Below, in pieces: positions 54,735 to 61,931 of a stretch of DNA of 64,000 nucleotides. The DNA comes from JBEEFP01 sp041166085 (GTDB lineage Bacteria > Actinomycetota > Acidimicrobiia > Acidimicrobiales > JAFATL01). A model generated the notes under the pieces. It did no database searches and was not told the DNA's origin. It saw only the letters and a program-made list of their open reading frames with translations. The number at the start of each line of letters is the position of its first letter. Position 1 is the first letter of the stretch. The stretch spans positions 40,062-104,061 of the forward strand of contig JBEEFP010000007.1 in the NCBI GenBank assembly GCA_041166085.1, given 5' to 3'. The translations under genes were made by a program, and so were the position numbers.

Positions 54735-55321
54735 AGGTCAGTCACCTCGATGTGCAATGTGTGCAGCAACTGACGAAGCAGGGGGAGGGAGACGCCGATG
54801 ACGTTGCCTGCGTCGCCGTCCACGCCGTCGATGAACGGTGCCGACCGCCCGTCGAGGGTGAAGGCGCCTGCGACCTGGAGCGGCTCTCCCGTCGCGACGT
54901 AGGCGTCGATCTCCGCGTCGTTCGGTGTGCCGAAGCGCACCGTGGTGGCGGCCACGTCCGACGCGCGCTGGTCTGTCACGGTGTCGATGACGCAGTGGCC
55001 GGTGAGCAGCGTCCCTTTGCCGCCCCGCATGCGCCGCCAACGGTCGCGTGCTTCGTGGACGGTGTGGGGCTTGCCGTGGACCTCGCCGTCGAGCTCGAGC
55101 ATGGAGTCGCATCCGATGACGACCGCGCCCGTCACGTCGGGCCTGGCCGCGACGGCCGAGGCCTTGTGCTCGGCCAGCGTGTGCACGAGCACGCGCACGT
55201 CGTCGGTCGTGACGCTGTCCTCGTCCACGCCGCTCGGGATGACCTCGGGATCCATGCCCGCGGCGCGCAGGAGGCGCAGGCGGGCGGGCGATGCGGACGC
55301 GAGGACGAGACGGCGGGTCAT
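54725..55321 (-). CDS. maf: Maf-family nucleoside triphosphate pyrophosphatase
   Basis: House-cleaning pyrophosphatase acting on non-canonical or modified NTPs. The opening LVLASASPARLRLLRAAG is the Maf signature, followed by VIGCDSMLELDGEVHGKP with the metal-binding Asp, and a late IDGVDGDAGNVIGVSLPLL. 198 residues, normal for the family. ATG 55321 starts nine bases after the RidA stop on the minus strand. Confidence 0.93.
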   Translation of the reverse strand: MTRRLVLASASPARLRLLRAAGMDPEVIPSGVDEDSVTTDDVRVLVHTLAEHKASAVAARPDVTGAVVIGCDSMLELDGEVHGKPHTVHEARDRWRRMRGGKGTLLTGHCVIDTVTDQRASDVAATTVRFGTPNDAEIDAYVATGEPLQVAGAFTLDGRSAPFIDGVDGDAGNVIGVSLPLLRQLLHTLHIEVTDLWR

Positions 55322-55330
55322 GGGTGTTGG

Positions 55331-55717
55331 TCAGGCGAGGACGGCTTCGGCTTCGATCTCCACCTTCCAGCGGGGATCGAGCAGGGCGGCCACGACCACC
55401 ATTGTCGCGGCCGGACGCACGTCACCGAACACCTCGCCGTGCACCGTGCCCACCGCGTCGGCGTCGGCCGCGTCGGTGAGGAACATGCGGGTGCGCACCA
55501 CGTCGGCCGCCGACGCGCCCGCCTCGGCGAGGGCGGTGGTGATGATCTCGAGGCAGCGGCGGGCCTGGGTGGCCACGTCGTCGGGACACGACCCGTCCGG
55601 CCACACCGGCGCGGTGCCAGACACGAGCACGCGCTCGCCGACCCGCACGGCCCGGCTGAACCCGATGGTCGCCTCGAAGGGCGACCCCGAGCTGATGCGC
55701 GTCCGATCGGCTCCCAT
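55331..55717 (-). CDS. RidA/YjgF/YER057c family protein
   Basis: A 128-residue RidA-superfamily protein; classical RidA hydrolyses reactive enamine/imine intermediates. Typical sequences are SGSPFEATIGFSRAVRVGERV, VSGTAPVWPDG and ARRCLEIITTALAEAGASAADVVRTRMFL, with the conserved Arg before MFL. The usual C-terminal Glu is present in VEIEAEAVLA. ATG 55717 (not 55759) is chosen because TAGATC lies seven bases upstream and a 27-bp hairpin occupies the region the longer form would use. Confidence 0.85.
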   Translation of the reverse strand: MGADRTRISSGSPFEATIGFSRAVRVGERVLVSGTAPVWPDGSCPDDVATQARRCLEIITTALAEAGASAADVVRTRMFLTDAADADAVGTVHGEVFGDVRPAATMVVVAALLDPRWKVEIEAEAVLA

Positions 55718-55724
55718 CCGGTCC

Positions 55725-55730
55725 GATCTA
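55725..55730 (-). promoter_or_regulatory. -10-like element (TAGATC) of the ridA-maf-dus operon
   Basis: On the minus strand TAGATC ends seven bases before ATG 55717. The last base deviates from TANNNT. Confidence 0.4.
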
Positions 55731-55786
55731 GCCGACTTTTCTGCAATGAGGGGCGTCATACGCCCCTCATTGCAGAAAAGTCGGCT
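55730..55786. terminator. Perfect 27-bp hairpin with 3-nt loop
   Basis: Arms 55730-55756 and 55760-55786 are exact reverse complements with loop CAT. It lies after the minus-strand sigma factor gene (stop 55807) and just before the RidA promoter. It carries the same outer GACTTTT...AAAAGTC as the hairpin at 46090. Confidence 0.65.
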
Positions 55787-55806
55787 GAAGGGGTGGGAAA
55801 CCCTGC

Positions 55807-56676
55807 TCAGGCGGGGAGGAGGTCGCCGAGGGTGGCGGGAGCGGCGAGGCGCTCGAGGGTCCCGCGGCGGTCGCCGATGGCGGCGAAGTAGGCGTCCTTG
55901 CGGCGGGCCACCCGGCCGCCGGGGCGCTTGGCCACCACCGGTGCGGCGTCGGGCTGGAGATGGGCGTCGAGCCCCTCACGCAGCAGGGTCAGTGCTTCGG
56001 CCCGCATCTGGGAGATGCGGCTGTCGGTCACGCCTAGCTCGGCGCCGAGGTCGTGCATCGAGCGCTCTTCGAAGAAGTAGCCCATGACGACCTGGCGCAG
56101 CCGGTCGGGCAGCGACGCGACCGCGTCGACCAGGTAGGCCTGACGCTCGCGCTCGAGGAGGCAGTTGTCGGGTGATGCGGAGTCGTCCTCGGGCAGCAGG
56201 TTCTCTGCTGTCCCGTCCTCGAACAGCGACTCGTAGTTCACGATGTTGGCGCGTGCGACGCCGGCGGCAACCGCCTGGACCTCGGCCACATCACAGTCGA
56301 GATGGGCCGCGATCTCCGTCGCCGAGGGCGCCCGTCCGAGGCGGGCGCTGAGCTCGTCGCTCGCGTGATGGACGGCCCGAGCGGACGCGCGCACCGAGCG
56401 GGTGGCCCAGTCACGCGAGCGGAGCTCGTCGAGGAGGGCGCCCCGGATGCGGCGGCTGGCGAAGCGGTCGAAGGGCACGCCGCGGGCCCCGTCGTAGCTG
56501 CGGGCGGCCTGGGCCAGCCCGGCCATGCCGGCGGACTCGAGGTCGTCCCTGCTCACGTGGGCCGGGATGCGGCTCGACATCTCGGCCACGAGGTAGTGCA
56601 CGAGAGGCAGGTGCTCACGCACCAGCGTGTCCTCGTGTCCCCGGTCGTCATTCCGCCCACCCATTGCTCCGTACAT
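55807..56676 (-). CDS. FliA/WhiG-type RNA polymerase sigma factor
   Basis: A sigma-70 family factor with regions 2, 3 and 4. Region 2 includes DDLESAGMAGLAQAARSYD and FDRFASRRIRGALLDELRSRDWATRSVR (83-96), the latter diagnostic for the FliA/WhiG (sigma-28) group that controls motility or sporulation genes. Region 4 is LPDRLRQVVMGYFFEERSMHDLG and VTDSRISQMRAEAL. The last 60 residues (Arg/Ala-rich, with GRVARRKDAYFAAIG) are an unusual extension. ATG 56676 is used, ATG 56664 is possible. It is divergent from the LuxR-type gene and the FlgN-like gene. Confidence 0.87.
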   Translation of the reverse strand: MYGAMGGRNDDRGHEDTLVREHLPLVHYLVAEMSSRIPAHVSRDDLESAGMAGLAQAARSYDGARGVPFDRFASRRIRGALLDELRSRDWATRSVRASARAVHHASDELSARLGRAPSATEIAAHLDCDVAEVQAVAAGVARANIVNYESLFEDGTAENLLPEDDSASPDNCLLERERQAYLVDAVASLPDRLRQVVMGYFFEERSMHDLGAELGVTDSRISQMRAEALTLLREGLDAHLQPDAAPVVAKRPGGRVARRKDAYFAAIGDRRGTLERLAAPATLGDLLPA

Positions 56677-56781
56677 CGGCGTTCGACGGATGTGCCTGCA
56701 TCGGCCGAGCGGCCGATCCGCCCTCGGCCGGACACCCCGGTCGAACGGTGACGATCGTCCCGCGCGGGACTAGTCCGCTCC

Positions 56782-56787
56782 TACCAT
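56782..56787 (+). promoter_or_regulatory. -10 element (TACCAT) of the LuxR-type gene
   Basis: TACCAT ends six bases before ATG 56794, with no ribosome binding site. Confidence 0.5.
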
Positions 56788-56793
56788 GCGCCG

Positions 56794-57420
56794 ATGGGCG
56801 TCGAGGCTGCCGTGGTCATCGACCAGTGGGCCCTCGTCCGCCTCGGCATCGCTACCGTGCTCCAGGCCATGGGGATCACCGTGGTGGCGGAGGAGGCGTC
56901 TGGGCGTGACGGGTTGCTGCGGGCACGCGCGCTGGAACCCGGCCTGCTCGTGCTGGGCGCCATGTCCGATCTCGGCGTCGCCGAGGCGGTCGGACAGGCC
57001 CGCCAGCTGCCGGTGCAGCCGCGCCTGCTCGTGTTGGTATCGGCACTGGCCCCCTCCGATGTGAGCGAACTGATGGCCTTTTCACCCGACGCCGTGCTCG
57101 TGCGCTCGGCGGGTGCCGATGAGCTGCGCGACGCCGTCACGAAGCTGCAGGCCGGCGAGCGGGTGGTGGCGCCGGCCCTTCTGTCCGCCGTGATGGACGG
57201 GATGCAGGGCCACGGCGACGCGGCCGGGCCGTTGACGGCCAAGGAGCTCGAGGTCCTGGCTCGGCTGGCCGAGGGCAAGTCCAACCAGCAGATCGCCGAG
57301 GCCCTCTTCGTGACGGCCGCCACCGTGAAGACCCACCTCTCGAACATCTACGGCAAGCTCGGGGTGGCCAACCGTCGTGAGGCGCTGGCCCGGGCCCTCG
57401 CTCTCGGGCTTCTCTCGTAG
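56794..57420 (+). CDS. LuxR-type regulator with degenerate receiver domain
   Basis: A 208-residue NarL/FixJ-like protein. The C-terminal LuxR helix-turn-helix is intact: LTAKELEVLARLAEGKSNQQ, IAEALFVTAATVKTHLSNIY and GKLGVANRREAL. The N-terminal receiver keeps only one of the acidic pair (VVIDQWALVR), and the phosphoacceptor position, Asp in xxLLDxxMP, is Gly55 (LLVLGAMSD). It is therefore unlikely to be phosphorylated and no histidine kinase gene is near. Its position before the FlgN-like gene and opposite the FliA-type sigma factor suggests a flagellar or developmental regulator. Confidence 0.88.
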   Translation: MGVEAAVVIDQWALVRLGIATVLQAMGITVVAEEASGRDGLLRARALEPGLLVLGAMSDLGVAEAVGQARQLPVQPRLLVLVSALAPSDVSELMAFSPDAVLVRSAGADELRDAVTKLQAGERVVAPALLSAVMDGMQGHGDAAGPLTAKELEVLARLAEGKSNQQIAEALFVTAATVKTHLSNIYGKLGVANRREALARALALGLLS

Positions 57421-57475
57421 CGCGAGTAGGCCGAACGGCTCACGTCGGGCACACGGCGGCCGATCAGGACACGTC

Positions 57476-57841
57476 ATGGCGTTGCGCGAGGTCTCCGACA
57501 TCCTGTGGCGGGAGCGCCGGCTGCTCGAAGTGCTCGAGTTCAAGCTCGAGGAGGAGCGGCTCGTGGCCGAAGCGGGGCACGTGCGCTGGCTGCATCGAGC
57601 GACCCGGGAGGTGGCGCTCGTGCGCGGTGAGCTGCGCCGAGCCGAGCTGGACCGGGCCGTCGCCGTCTCGGCCGCGGCCGTCGATCTCGGCATCGACCAC
57701 GCCCCGACCCTGCAGGAGCTGGCCGACGCCGCGCCCACACCGTGGGCTGGGATCTTCCAGCGCCACCGGGCCGCCTTGGTGCGGGCCGCCGACCTGGTGA
57801 CGGAGCTGAGCGTGCGGTGCGAAGCGGCGGCGGCACCGTGA
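57476..57841 (+). CDS. FlgN-like flagellar chaperone (putative)
   Basis: A 121-residue, mostly helical protein beginning LREVSDILWRERRLLEVLEF, then KLEEERLVAEAGHVRWLHRA. This matches the pattern of actinobacterial FlgN-like proteins, chaperones for the hook-associated proteins FlgK and FlgL. The assignment rests on this pattern and on the nearby FliA-type sigma gene; flgK, flgL or other flagellar genes are absent from the window. ATG 57476 was chosen to give the intact N-terminal helix. It overlaps the next small gene by GTGA. Confidence 0.6.
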   Translation: MALREVSDILWRERRLLEVLEFKLEEERLVAEAGHVRWLHRATREVALVRGELRRAELDRAVAVSAAAVDLGIDHAPTLQELADAAPTPWAGIFQRHRAALVRAADLVTELSVRCEAAAAP

Positions 57842-57999
57842 CCGGCACCGGGTCCGATCAGGACGAGCGGCCGGACGACCGGCGCGCCGTCGACCGCGCC
57901 GTCGCCATCGAGGCCGACCTGGCCGAGCTGGCTCGCGACGAGCTGCAGCGGCGCACCGACGCGCCGCTGCCCCGGTCCCTGGTCGACTTCCTCCGTTGA
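57838..57999 (+). CDS. Small acidic protein downstream of the FlgN-like gene, 53 aa
   Basis: A 53-residue frame from GTG 57838, overlapping the FlgN-like stop as GTGA. It is rich in Asp, Arg and Glu with one amphipathic helix (AVAIEADLAELARDELQRR) and ends LPRSLVDFLR. No family is recognised. Being next to a FliA-type sigma gene, an anti-sigma function like FlgM is conceivable, but there is no sequence evidence for it. Confidence 0.5.
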   Translation: MTGTGSDQDERPDDRRAVDRAVAIEADLAELARDELQRRTDAPLPRSLVDFLR

Positions 58000-58016
58000 T
58001 GCGGTAGCAAGGAGCG

Positions 58017-58589
58017 GTGGACGAGCCCCTGGCCACGCTGCAGCAGTGGATCGACGATGCCGCTGCGGCCGGCATCCTCGAGCCAACGGCCATGACGCTC
58101 GCGACGTCCACGCCGGATGGCGACGTCTCCGCACGCGTGGTGCTGCTTCGTGGCCTCGACGACCGCGGCCTCGTCTTCTACGCGAGCCAACGGAGCGCCA
58201 AGGGCCGGGACCTGTCCACCAACCCGCGTGCGGCCGCGGTCCTGCACTGGCAGCCGCTCCGCCGCCAAGTGCGAGTCACGGGCCCGGTGGCCGAGGTGTC
58301 GGGTGACGAGGCCGACGCCTACTTCGCATCGCGACCCCGCGGCAGCCAGCTGGCGTCGTGGGCGTCGCCCCAGAGCGAGGTCATCGCGGACCGCGCCGTG
58401 CTGGAGGACGCGGTGGCCGAGGTCGACCGCAGGTATCCCGGCGCTGTGCCCCGTCCGCCGTGGTGGGGCGGCTACCGCATCACGCCCGACGTGGTCGAGC
58501 TCTGGATCCAGGGTGAGAACCGCCTCCACGACCGCCGCCGCTACACCCGCGCCGGCGCCACGTGGCGGCTCGAGCTGCTCGCGCCCTGA
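58017..58589 (+). CDS. pdxH: Pyridoxine/pyridoxamine 5'-phosphate oxidase
   Basis: FMN enzyme that makes pyridoxal 5'-phosphate. Motifs: AMTLATSTPDGDVSARVVLLRG, then GLVFYASQRSAKGRDL and AAAVLHWQPLRRQVRVTGPV, and the C-terminal PWWGGYRITPDVVELWIQG, RLHDRRRY. At 190 residues it lacks part of the N terminus of Escherichia coli PdxH, as is common. GTG 58017 lies behind AAGGAG. It may supply cofactor for the many PLP enzymes but is not linked to them here. Confidence 0.93.
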   Translation: MDEPLATLQQWIDDAAAAGILEPTAMTLATSTPDGDVSARVVLLRGLDDRGLVFYASQRSAKGRDLSTNPRAAAVLHWQPLRRQVRVTGPVAEVSGDEADAYFASRPRGSQLASWASPQSEVIADRAVLEDAVAEVDRRYPGAVPRPPWWGGYRITPDVVELWIQGENRLHDRRRYTRAGATWRLELLAP

Positions 58590-58630
58590 ACGGCTCCGTC
58601 TCCTCGAGTTGAGGGGGACGTGGGCGGCGA

Positions 58631-58636
58631 TAGGTT
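58631..58636 (+). promoter_or_regulatory. -10 element (TAGGTT) of the rhodanese gene
   Basis: TAGGTT ends seven bases before GTG 58644 and fixes that start; it probably drives the run of coupled genes that follows. Confidence 0.5.
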
Positions 58637-58643
58637 CGTGCGG

Positions 58644-58976
58644 GTGACCGACACCCCGCCCGCCGCTCCCGAGGTCGGCCTCGACGAGCTCGCCCAGGCC
58701 CTCGAAGCTGGTGCCACCGTCGTGGACGTGCGCGAGCTGGACGAGTACGTCAAGGCCCACGTGCCCGGGGTGCAGCTCCTCCCGCTGTCGGAGTTCGAGC
58801 AGCGCTGGCAGGAGATTCCCAGCGACGGACCGGTGTACGTGATCTGCGGATCGGGTCCGCGCAGCATGCGTGCGGCCATCGCACTGCGACAAGCCGGTGT
58901 CGACGCCATCAACGTGGCCGGCGGCACGAGGGCGTGGGCGAACGAGGGCCGCCCCATCGAGTCAGGCCAACCGTGA
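58644..58976 (+). CDS. Single-domain rhodanese (sulfurtransferase)
   Basis: A 110-residue rhodanese: VVDVRELDEYVKAHVPGVQLLPL is the first half, and the active-site loop is YVICGSGPRSMRAA with the catalytic Cys. Small rhodaneses carry persulfide sulfur for metabolic or protective roles. GTG 58644 was chosen from the -10; an in-frame start at 58620 precedes that element. It overlaps the enoyl-CoA hydratase gene by GTGA. Confidence 0.88.
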   Translation: MTDTPPAAPEVGLDELAQALEAGATVVDVRELDEYVKAHVPGVQLLPLSEFEQRWQEIPSDGPVYVICGSGPRSMRAAIALRQAGVDAINVAGGTRAWANEGRPIESGQP

Positions 58977-59746
58977 CGAGCACCGTGAGGACCGAGGTCG
59001 ATGGTGACGTGATCGTCGTCACCATCGACCGGCCCCAGGTCCGCAACGCGGTCGACGGCGACACGGCGCGAGCGCTCTATGACACCTTCCGCGAGTTCGA
59101 CGCCGACGACGCGCTGGCGGCCGCCGTGCTCACCGGTGCCGAGGGCACCTTCTGCGCGGGCGCCGACCTCAAGCAGGTCGCGGGCGGCAGGCCTGTGCGC
59201 AAGCTCGAGCCGGACGAGGCGCCCATGGGGCCCACCCACCTGCTCCTGAACAAGCCCGTGATCGCCGCCGTCGAGGGCCACTGCGTCGCGGGCGGGCTCG
59301 AGCTCGCCGTCTGGTGCGACCTGCGCGTGGCTGCGACCGACGCCGTCTTCGGCGTGTACTGCCGGCGCTGGGGCGTACCGTTGATCGACGGCGGGACGGT
59401 GCGGCTGTCGCGCATGCTCGGCCACAGCCACGCCCTCGACCTGATCCTCACCGGTCGGGGCGTCTCGGGCGACGAGGCCCGCATGATGGGCCTGGCCAAT
59501 CGGCTCGTGGAGCCCGGCGCGGCGCTGGCCGAGGCGGTGGTCATGGCCCACCAGCTCGCCGCCTTCCCGCCCAACTGCCTCCGGGCCGACCGGCGATCCT
59601 CCTACGAGCAGTGGGGCATGGCGCTGGACGACGCCCTTGCGCGCGAACGCGAGCTCGGTGTGGAGGTGCTGCGCTCGGGCGAGACGCAGCAGGGCGCGGC
59701 CCGCTTCGCCGAGGGCGCCGGACGACACGGCGCCTTCGGTGGCTGA
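58973..59746 (+). CDS. Enoyl-CoA hydratase/isomerase family protein
   Basis: A 257-residue crotonase-fold enzyme. The CoA and oxyanion-hole segments are FCAGADLKQV and VEGHCVAGGLELAVWCDLRVA. The first catalytic Glu lies in GGLELA, while the second position is within RRWGVPLIDGG, without the usual Glu, so it may be an isomerase, hydrolase or crotonase-like protein of a different reaction. GTG 58973 overlaps the rhodanese stop. Confidence 0.85.
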   Translation: MTSTVRTEVDGDVIVVTIDRPQVRNAVDGDTARALYDTFREFDADDALAAAVLTGAEGTFCAGADLKQVAGGRPVRKLEPDEAPMGPTHLLLNKPVIAAVEGHCVAGGLELAVWCDLRVAATDAVFGVYCRRWGVPLIDGGTVRLSRMLGHSHALDLILTGRGVSGDEARMMGLANRLVEPGAALAEAVVMAHQLAAFPPNCLRADRRSSYEQWGMALDDALARERELGVEVLRSGETQQGAARFAEGAGRHGAFGG

Positions 59747-59749
59747 CCC

Positions 59750-60151
59750 GTGAACACCGTCGAGCTCGAGGTCCGCACCGGCTCCCGACGCCTGGTCGAT
59801 CTGACCGACGAGGTGCAGGAGTTCTGCCGGGGTGGGGGCGACGGTCTCGTGCACGTCTTTGCGCCCCACGCCACCGCCGGGCTGGCGCTCATGGAGATGG
59901 GCGCCGGTTCGGAAGAGGACGTGGAGGAGATGCTCGAGCGGCTGCTCCCGCGCGACGACCGCTACACCCATCGGCACGGCTCCCCGGGCCATGGCGCCGA
60001 TCACGTGCTGCCGGTGTTGGTCAGCCCGTCGTTGGTGCTGCCCGTCCTCGGAGGCGACCTCGCGCTGGGGACGTGGCAGCACGTGGTGCTCGTCGACCTC
60101 AATGACGACAACCCGCAGCGCAGGGTCCGTCTCAGTTTCATCGGTGCCTGA
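59750..60151 (+). CDS. YjbQ family (UPF0047) protein
   Basis: A 133-residue protein of the YjbQ family, which has weak thiamine-phosphate synthase activity in Escherichia coli. Conserved metal-site residues are visible in VHVFAPHATAGLALME, the YTHRHGSPGHGADHV segment and GTWQHVVLVDLNDDNPQRRV. GTG 59750 begins three bases after the preceding stop and is followed two bases after its own stop by the HAD gene. Confidence 0.9.
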   Translation: MNTVELEVRTGSRRLVDLTDEVQEFCRGGGDGLVHVFAPHATAGLALMEMGAGSEEDVEEMLERLLPRDDRYTHRHGSPGHGADHVLPVLVSPSLVLPVLGGDLALGTWQHVVLVDLNDDNPQRRVRLSFIGA

Positions 60152-60153
60152 CC

Positions 60154-60837
60154 GTGCGTCACTTCGACGCCGTGCTGTTCGACTTCGGCGACACGCTGTT
60201 CCATCGCGCCGGCGGCCCGCCTGCGATGGTCGAGATGGCGCGCGACCGAGGCGTGACGGTCACCGAGGCGGCCATTCAGCAGGTTTGGGATGCAGTGCAA
60301 GAGGCGGCGCGCACGCCAGAGGCGCTGGCCAAGGGTCGTGACCTCTCGACCGAGGCCCATCGCCGCGAGTGGCTGGCGCTCTACGCCGCCTTCGACCAGC
60401 TGGCCGACGGACTCGGCACCGCCGTCTACGAGCACGAGATGGAGCCGGGGGGCTGGGTGCCGTTCACGGACGTCGAGCCCGTGCTGCGCGCCCTGCGCGA
60501 CGCGGGATTGAAGGTCGGCGTGGTCAGCGACGCGGGTTGGGACATCCGGGTGATGTTCAGCGCCGCTGGTATCGAGGACCTGATCGACACGTTCGTGCTG
60601 TCCTACGAGGTCGGTGCCATCAAGCCCGGGCCCGAGCCGTTCGTCCGCGCCTGTGCCGACCTCGACGTCGCGCCCGAACGCTGCGTGATGGTGGGCGACA
60701 ACCTGCCGGACGCGGGCGCCATCCGCGTCGGCATCGCCACTTACCTGCTGCCGCTGGCGCCCCCCGGCGGTCCGCGCGGGTTGGACGCGGTTGTCCGCAT
60801 CGTCGGCGCGGGTGCTGGTACGGTCGCCGCCTCGTGA
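60154..60837 (+). CDS. HAD-superfamily hydrolase
   Basis: A 227-residue HAD hydrolase with a helical C1 cap (about 20-100). Motif I is FDFGDTL, a variant of DxDxT in which the second Asp is shifted by one, motif II is VVSDAG, motif III K of GAIKPGPEPF and motif IV VMVGDNLPDAG. Likely a phosphatase of small phosphorylated metabolites, and the variant motif I is common in this subgroup. GTG 60154; its stop overlaps murG as GTGA. Confidence 0.87.
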   Translation: MRHFDAVLFDFGDTLFHRAGGPPAMVEMARDRGVTVTEAAIQQVWDAVQEAARTPEALAKGRDLSTEAHRREWLALYAAFDQLADGLGTAVYEHEMEPGGWVPFTDVEPVLRALRDAGLKVGVVSDAGWDIRVMFSAAGIEDLIDTFVLSYEVGAIKPGPEPFVRACADLDVAPERCVMVGDNLPDAGAIRVGIATYLLPLAPPGGPRGLDAVVRIVGAGAGTVAAS

Positions 60838-61931
60838 ACGCCGTCATCGCCGCAGGCGGCACCGGTGGCCACATCTTCCCCGGACTGGCCCTCGCCGACG
60901 CCATCAAGCGCACCGCGCCGGACGCGAACATCACCTTCGTCGGCACCGAGCGCGGCCTCGAGAAGACGCTCGTCCCCAAGGCGGGCTACCCGCTGCAGTA
61001 CGTGGACATGGTGCCCTTCAGCGGCAGCGGCAAGGTCAAGCTGCCCTTCGCGCTCGTCAAGGCCGCGTTGCAGTCGCGCCGCCTCCTGCGGGAAGGCAAG
61101 GCCGACGTCGCGGTCGGCATGGGTGGCTACGCAAGCATCCCGTTGATTGTCGGCGCGCGGCTGGCCGGCGTGCCGTCGCTCATCCACGAGTCGGGCGCCA
61201 TCGCGGGACGGGCCAACCGCGTGGCCGCGCTGGTCACCAAGAACGTGGCTCTCGCGTTCGACGAGGCCGCGCCAGTGTTCAAGGGCAAGGCCCGCACCGT
61301 CGGCATGCCCCTCAATCCCCAGATCGCCGGCTTCGACCGCGTCGCCCTGCGGGACGAGGCGCGCGCATCCTTCGGTCTGCGCCCCGACGTGACCATGCTG
61401 TTGGTGAGTGGCGGGAGCCAGGGCTCGGCCCGCCTGAACCAGGCCGCGGTTGGACTGGCGGGACGGTGGAAGGAGCGCGACGACGTGCGGATCGTGCTGA
61501 AGGCGGGGACGAACAACGCCGACGCCGTTGCCCGCGAGCTGGCCGAGAACGGCGGGGACCGCGTGACCGAGCTCGTCTCCTTCTTCGACCGCATGGACCA
61601 CGCCTACGCGGCGGCCGACCTCATGTTGTCGCGCGCCGGCGCGGGAACGGTGGCCGAGCTGGCGGCCGTCGGCCTGCCGTCCATCCTCGTGCCATATCCG
61701 TACGCCCCCGACGACCACCAGGCCGTGAACGCGTCGGTGCTCACCAAGGTGGGCGCGGCGTTGATGGTGCGCGACGACGAGGCCACCGCCGACCGGCTGG
61801 CGCCGATGATCGAGGAGCTGCTGGAGGACGGCGAGCGGTTGGCGGAGATGGCGCGTGCGACGGCCAAGGTCGCCCGTCCGCACGCGGCCGAAGAGCTGGC
61901 CGCGTGGGTGCTGGAGCTGGGTCGTGGCTGA
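60834..61931 (+). CDS. murG: UDP-GlcNAc:undecaprenyl-PP-MurNAc-pentapeptide GlcNAc transferase
   Basis: Adds GlcNAc to lipid I to make lipid II at the inner face of the membrane. The N-terminal loop GGTGGH (8-13) with IFPGLALADAIK, the VGMGGYASIP loop, VSGGSQGSARLN, and the C-terminal RAGAGTVAELAAVGLPSILVPYPYAPDDHQ are all MurG hallmarks. 365 residues. It stands here outside a dcw cluster, between a HAD hydrolase and a CBS-nucleotidyltransferase, overlapping both, so a second MurG-like copy or a glycan-pathway role is possible. Confidence 0.88.
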   Translation: MNAVIAAGGTGGHIFPGLALADAIKRTAPDANITFVGTERGLEKTLVPKAGYPLQYVDMVPFSGSGKVKLPFALVKAALQSRRLLREGKADVAVGMGGYASIPLIVGARLAGVPSLIHESGAIAGRANRVAALVTKNVALAFDEAAPVFKGKARTVGMPLNPQIAGFDRVALRDEARASFGLRPDVTMLLVSGGSQGSARLNQAAVGLAGRWKERDDVRIVLKAGTNNADAVARELAENGGDRVTELVSFFDRMDHAYAAADLMLSRAGAGTVAELAAVGLPSILVPYPYAPDDHQAVNASVLTKVGAALMVRDDEATADRLAPMIEELLEDGERLAEMARATAKVARPHAAEELAAWVLELGRG

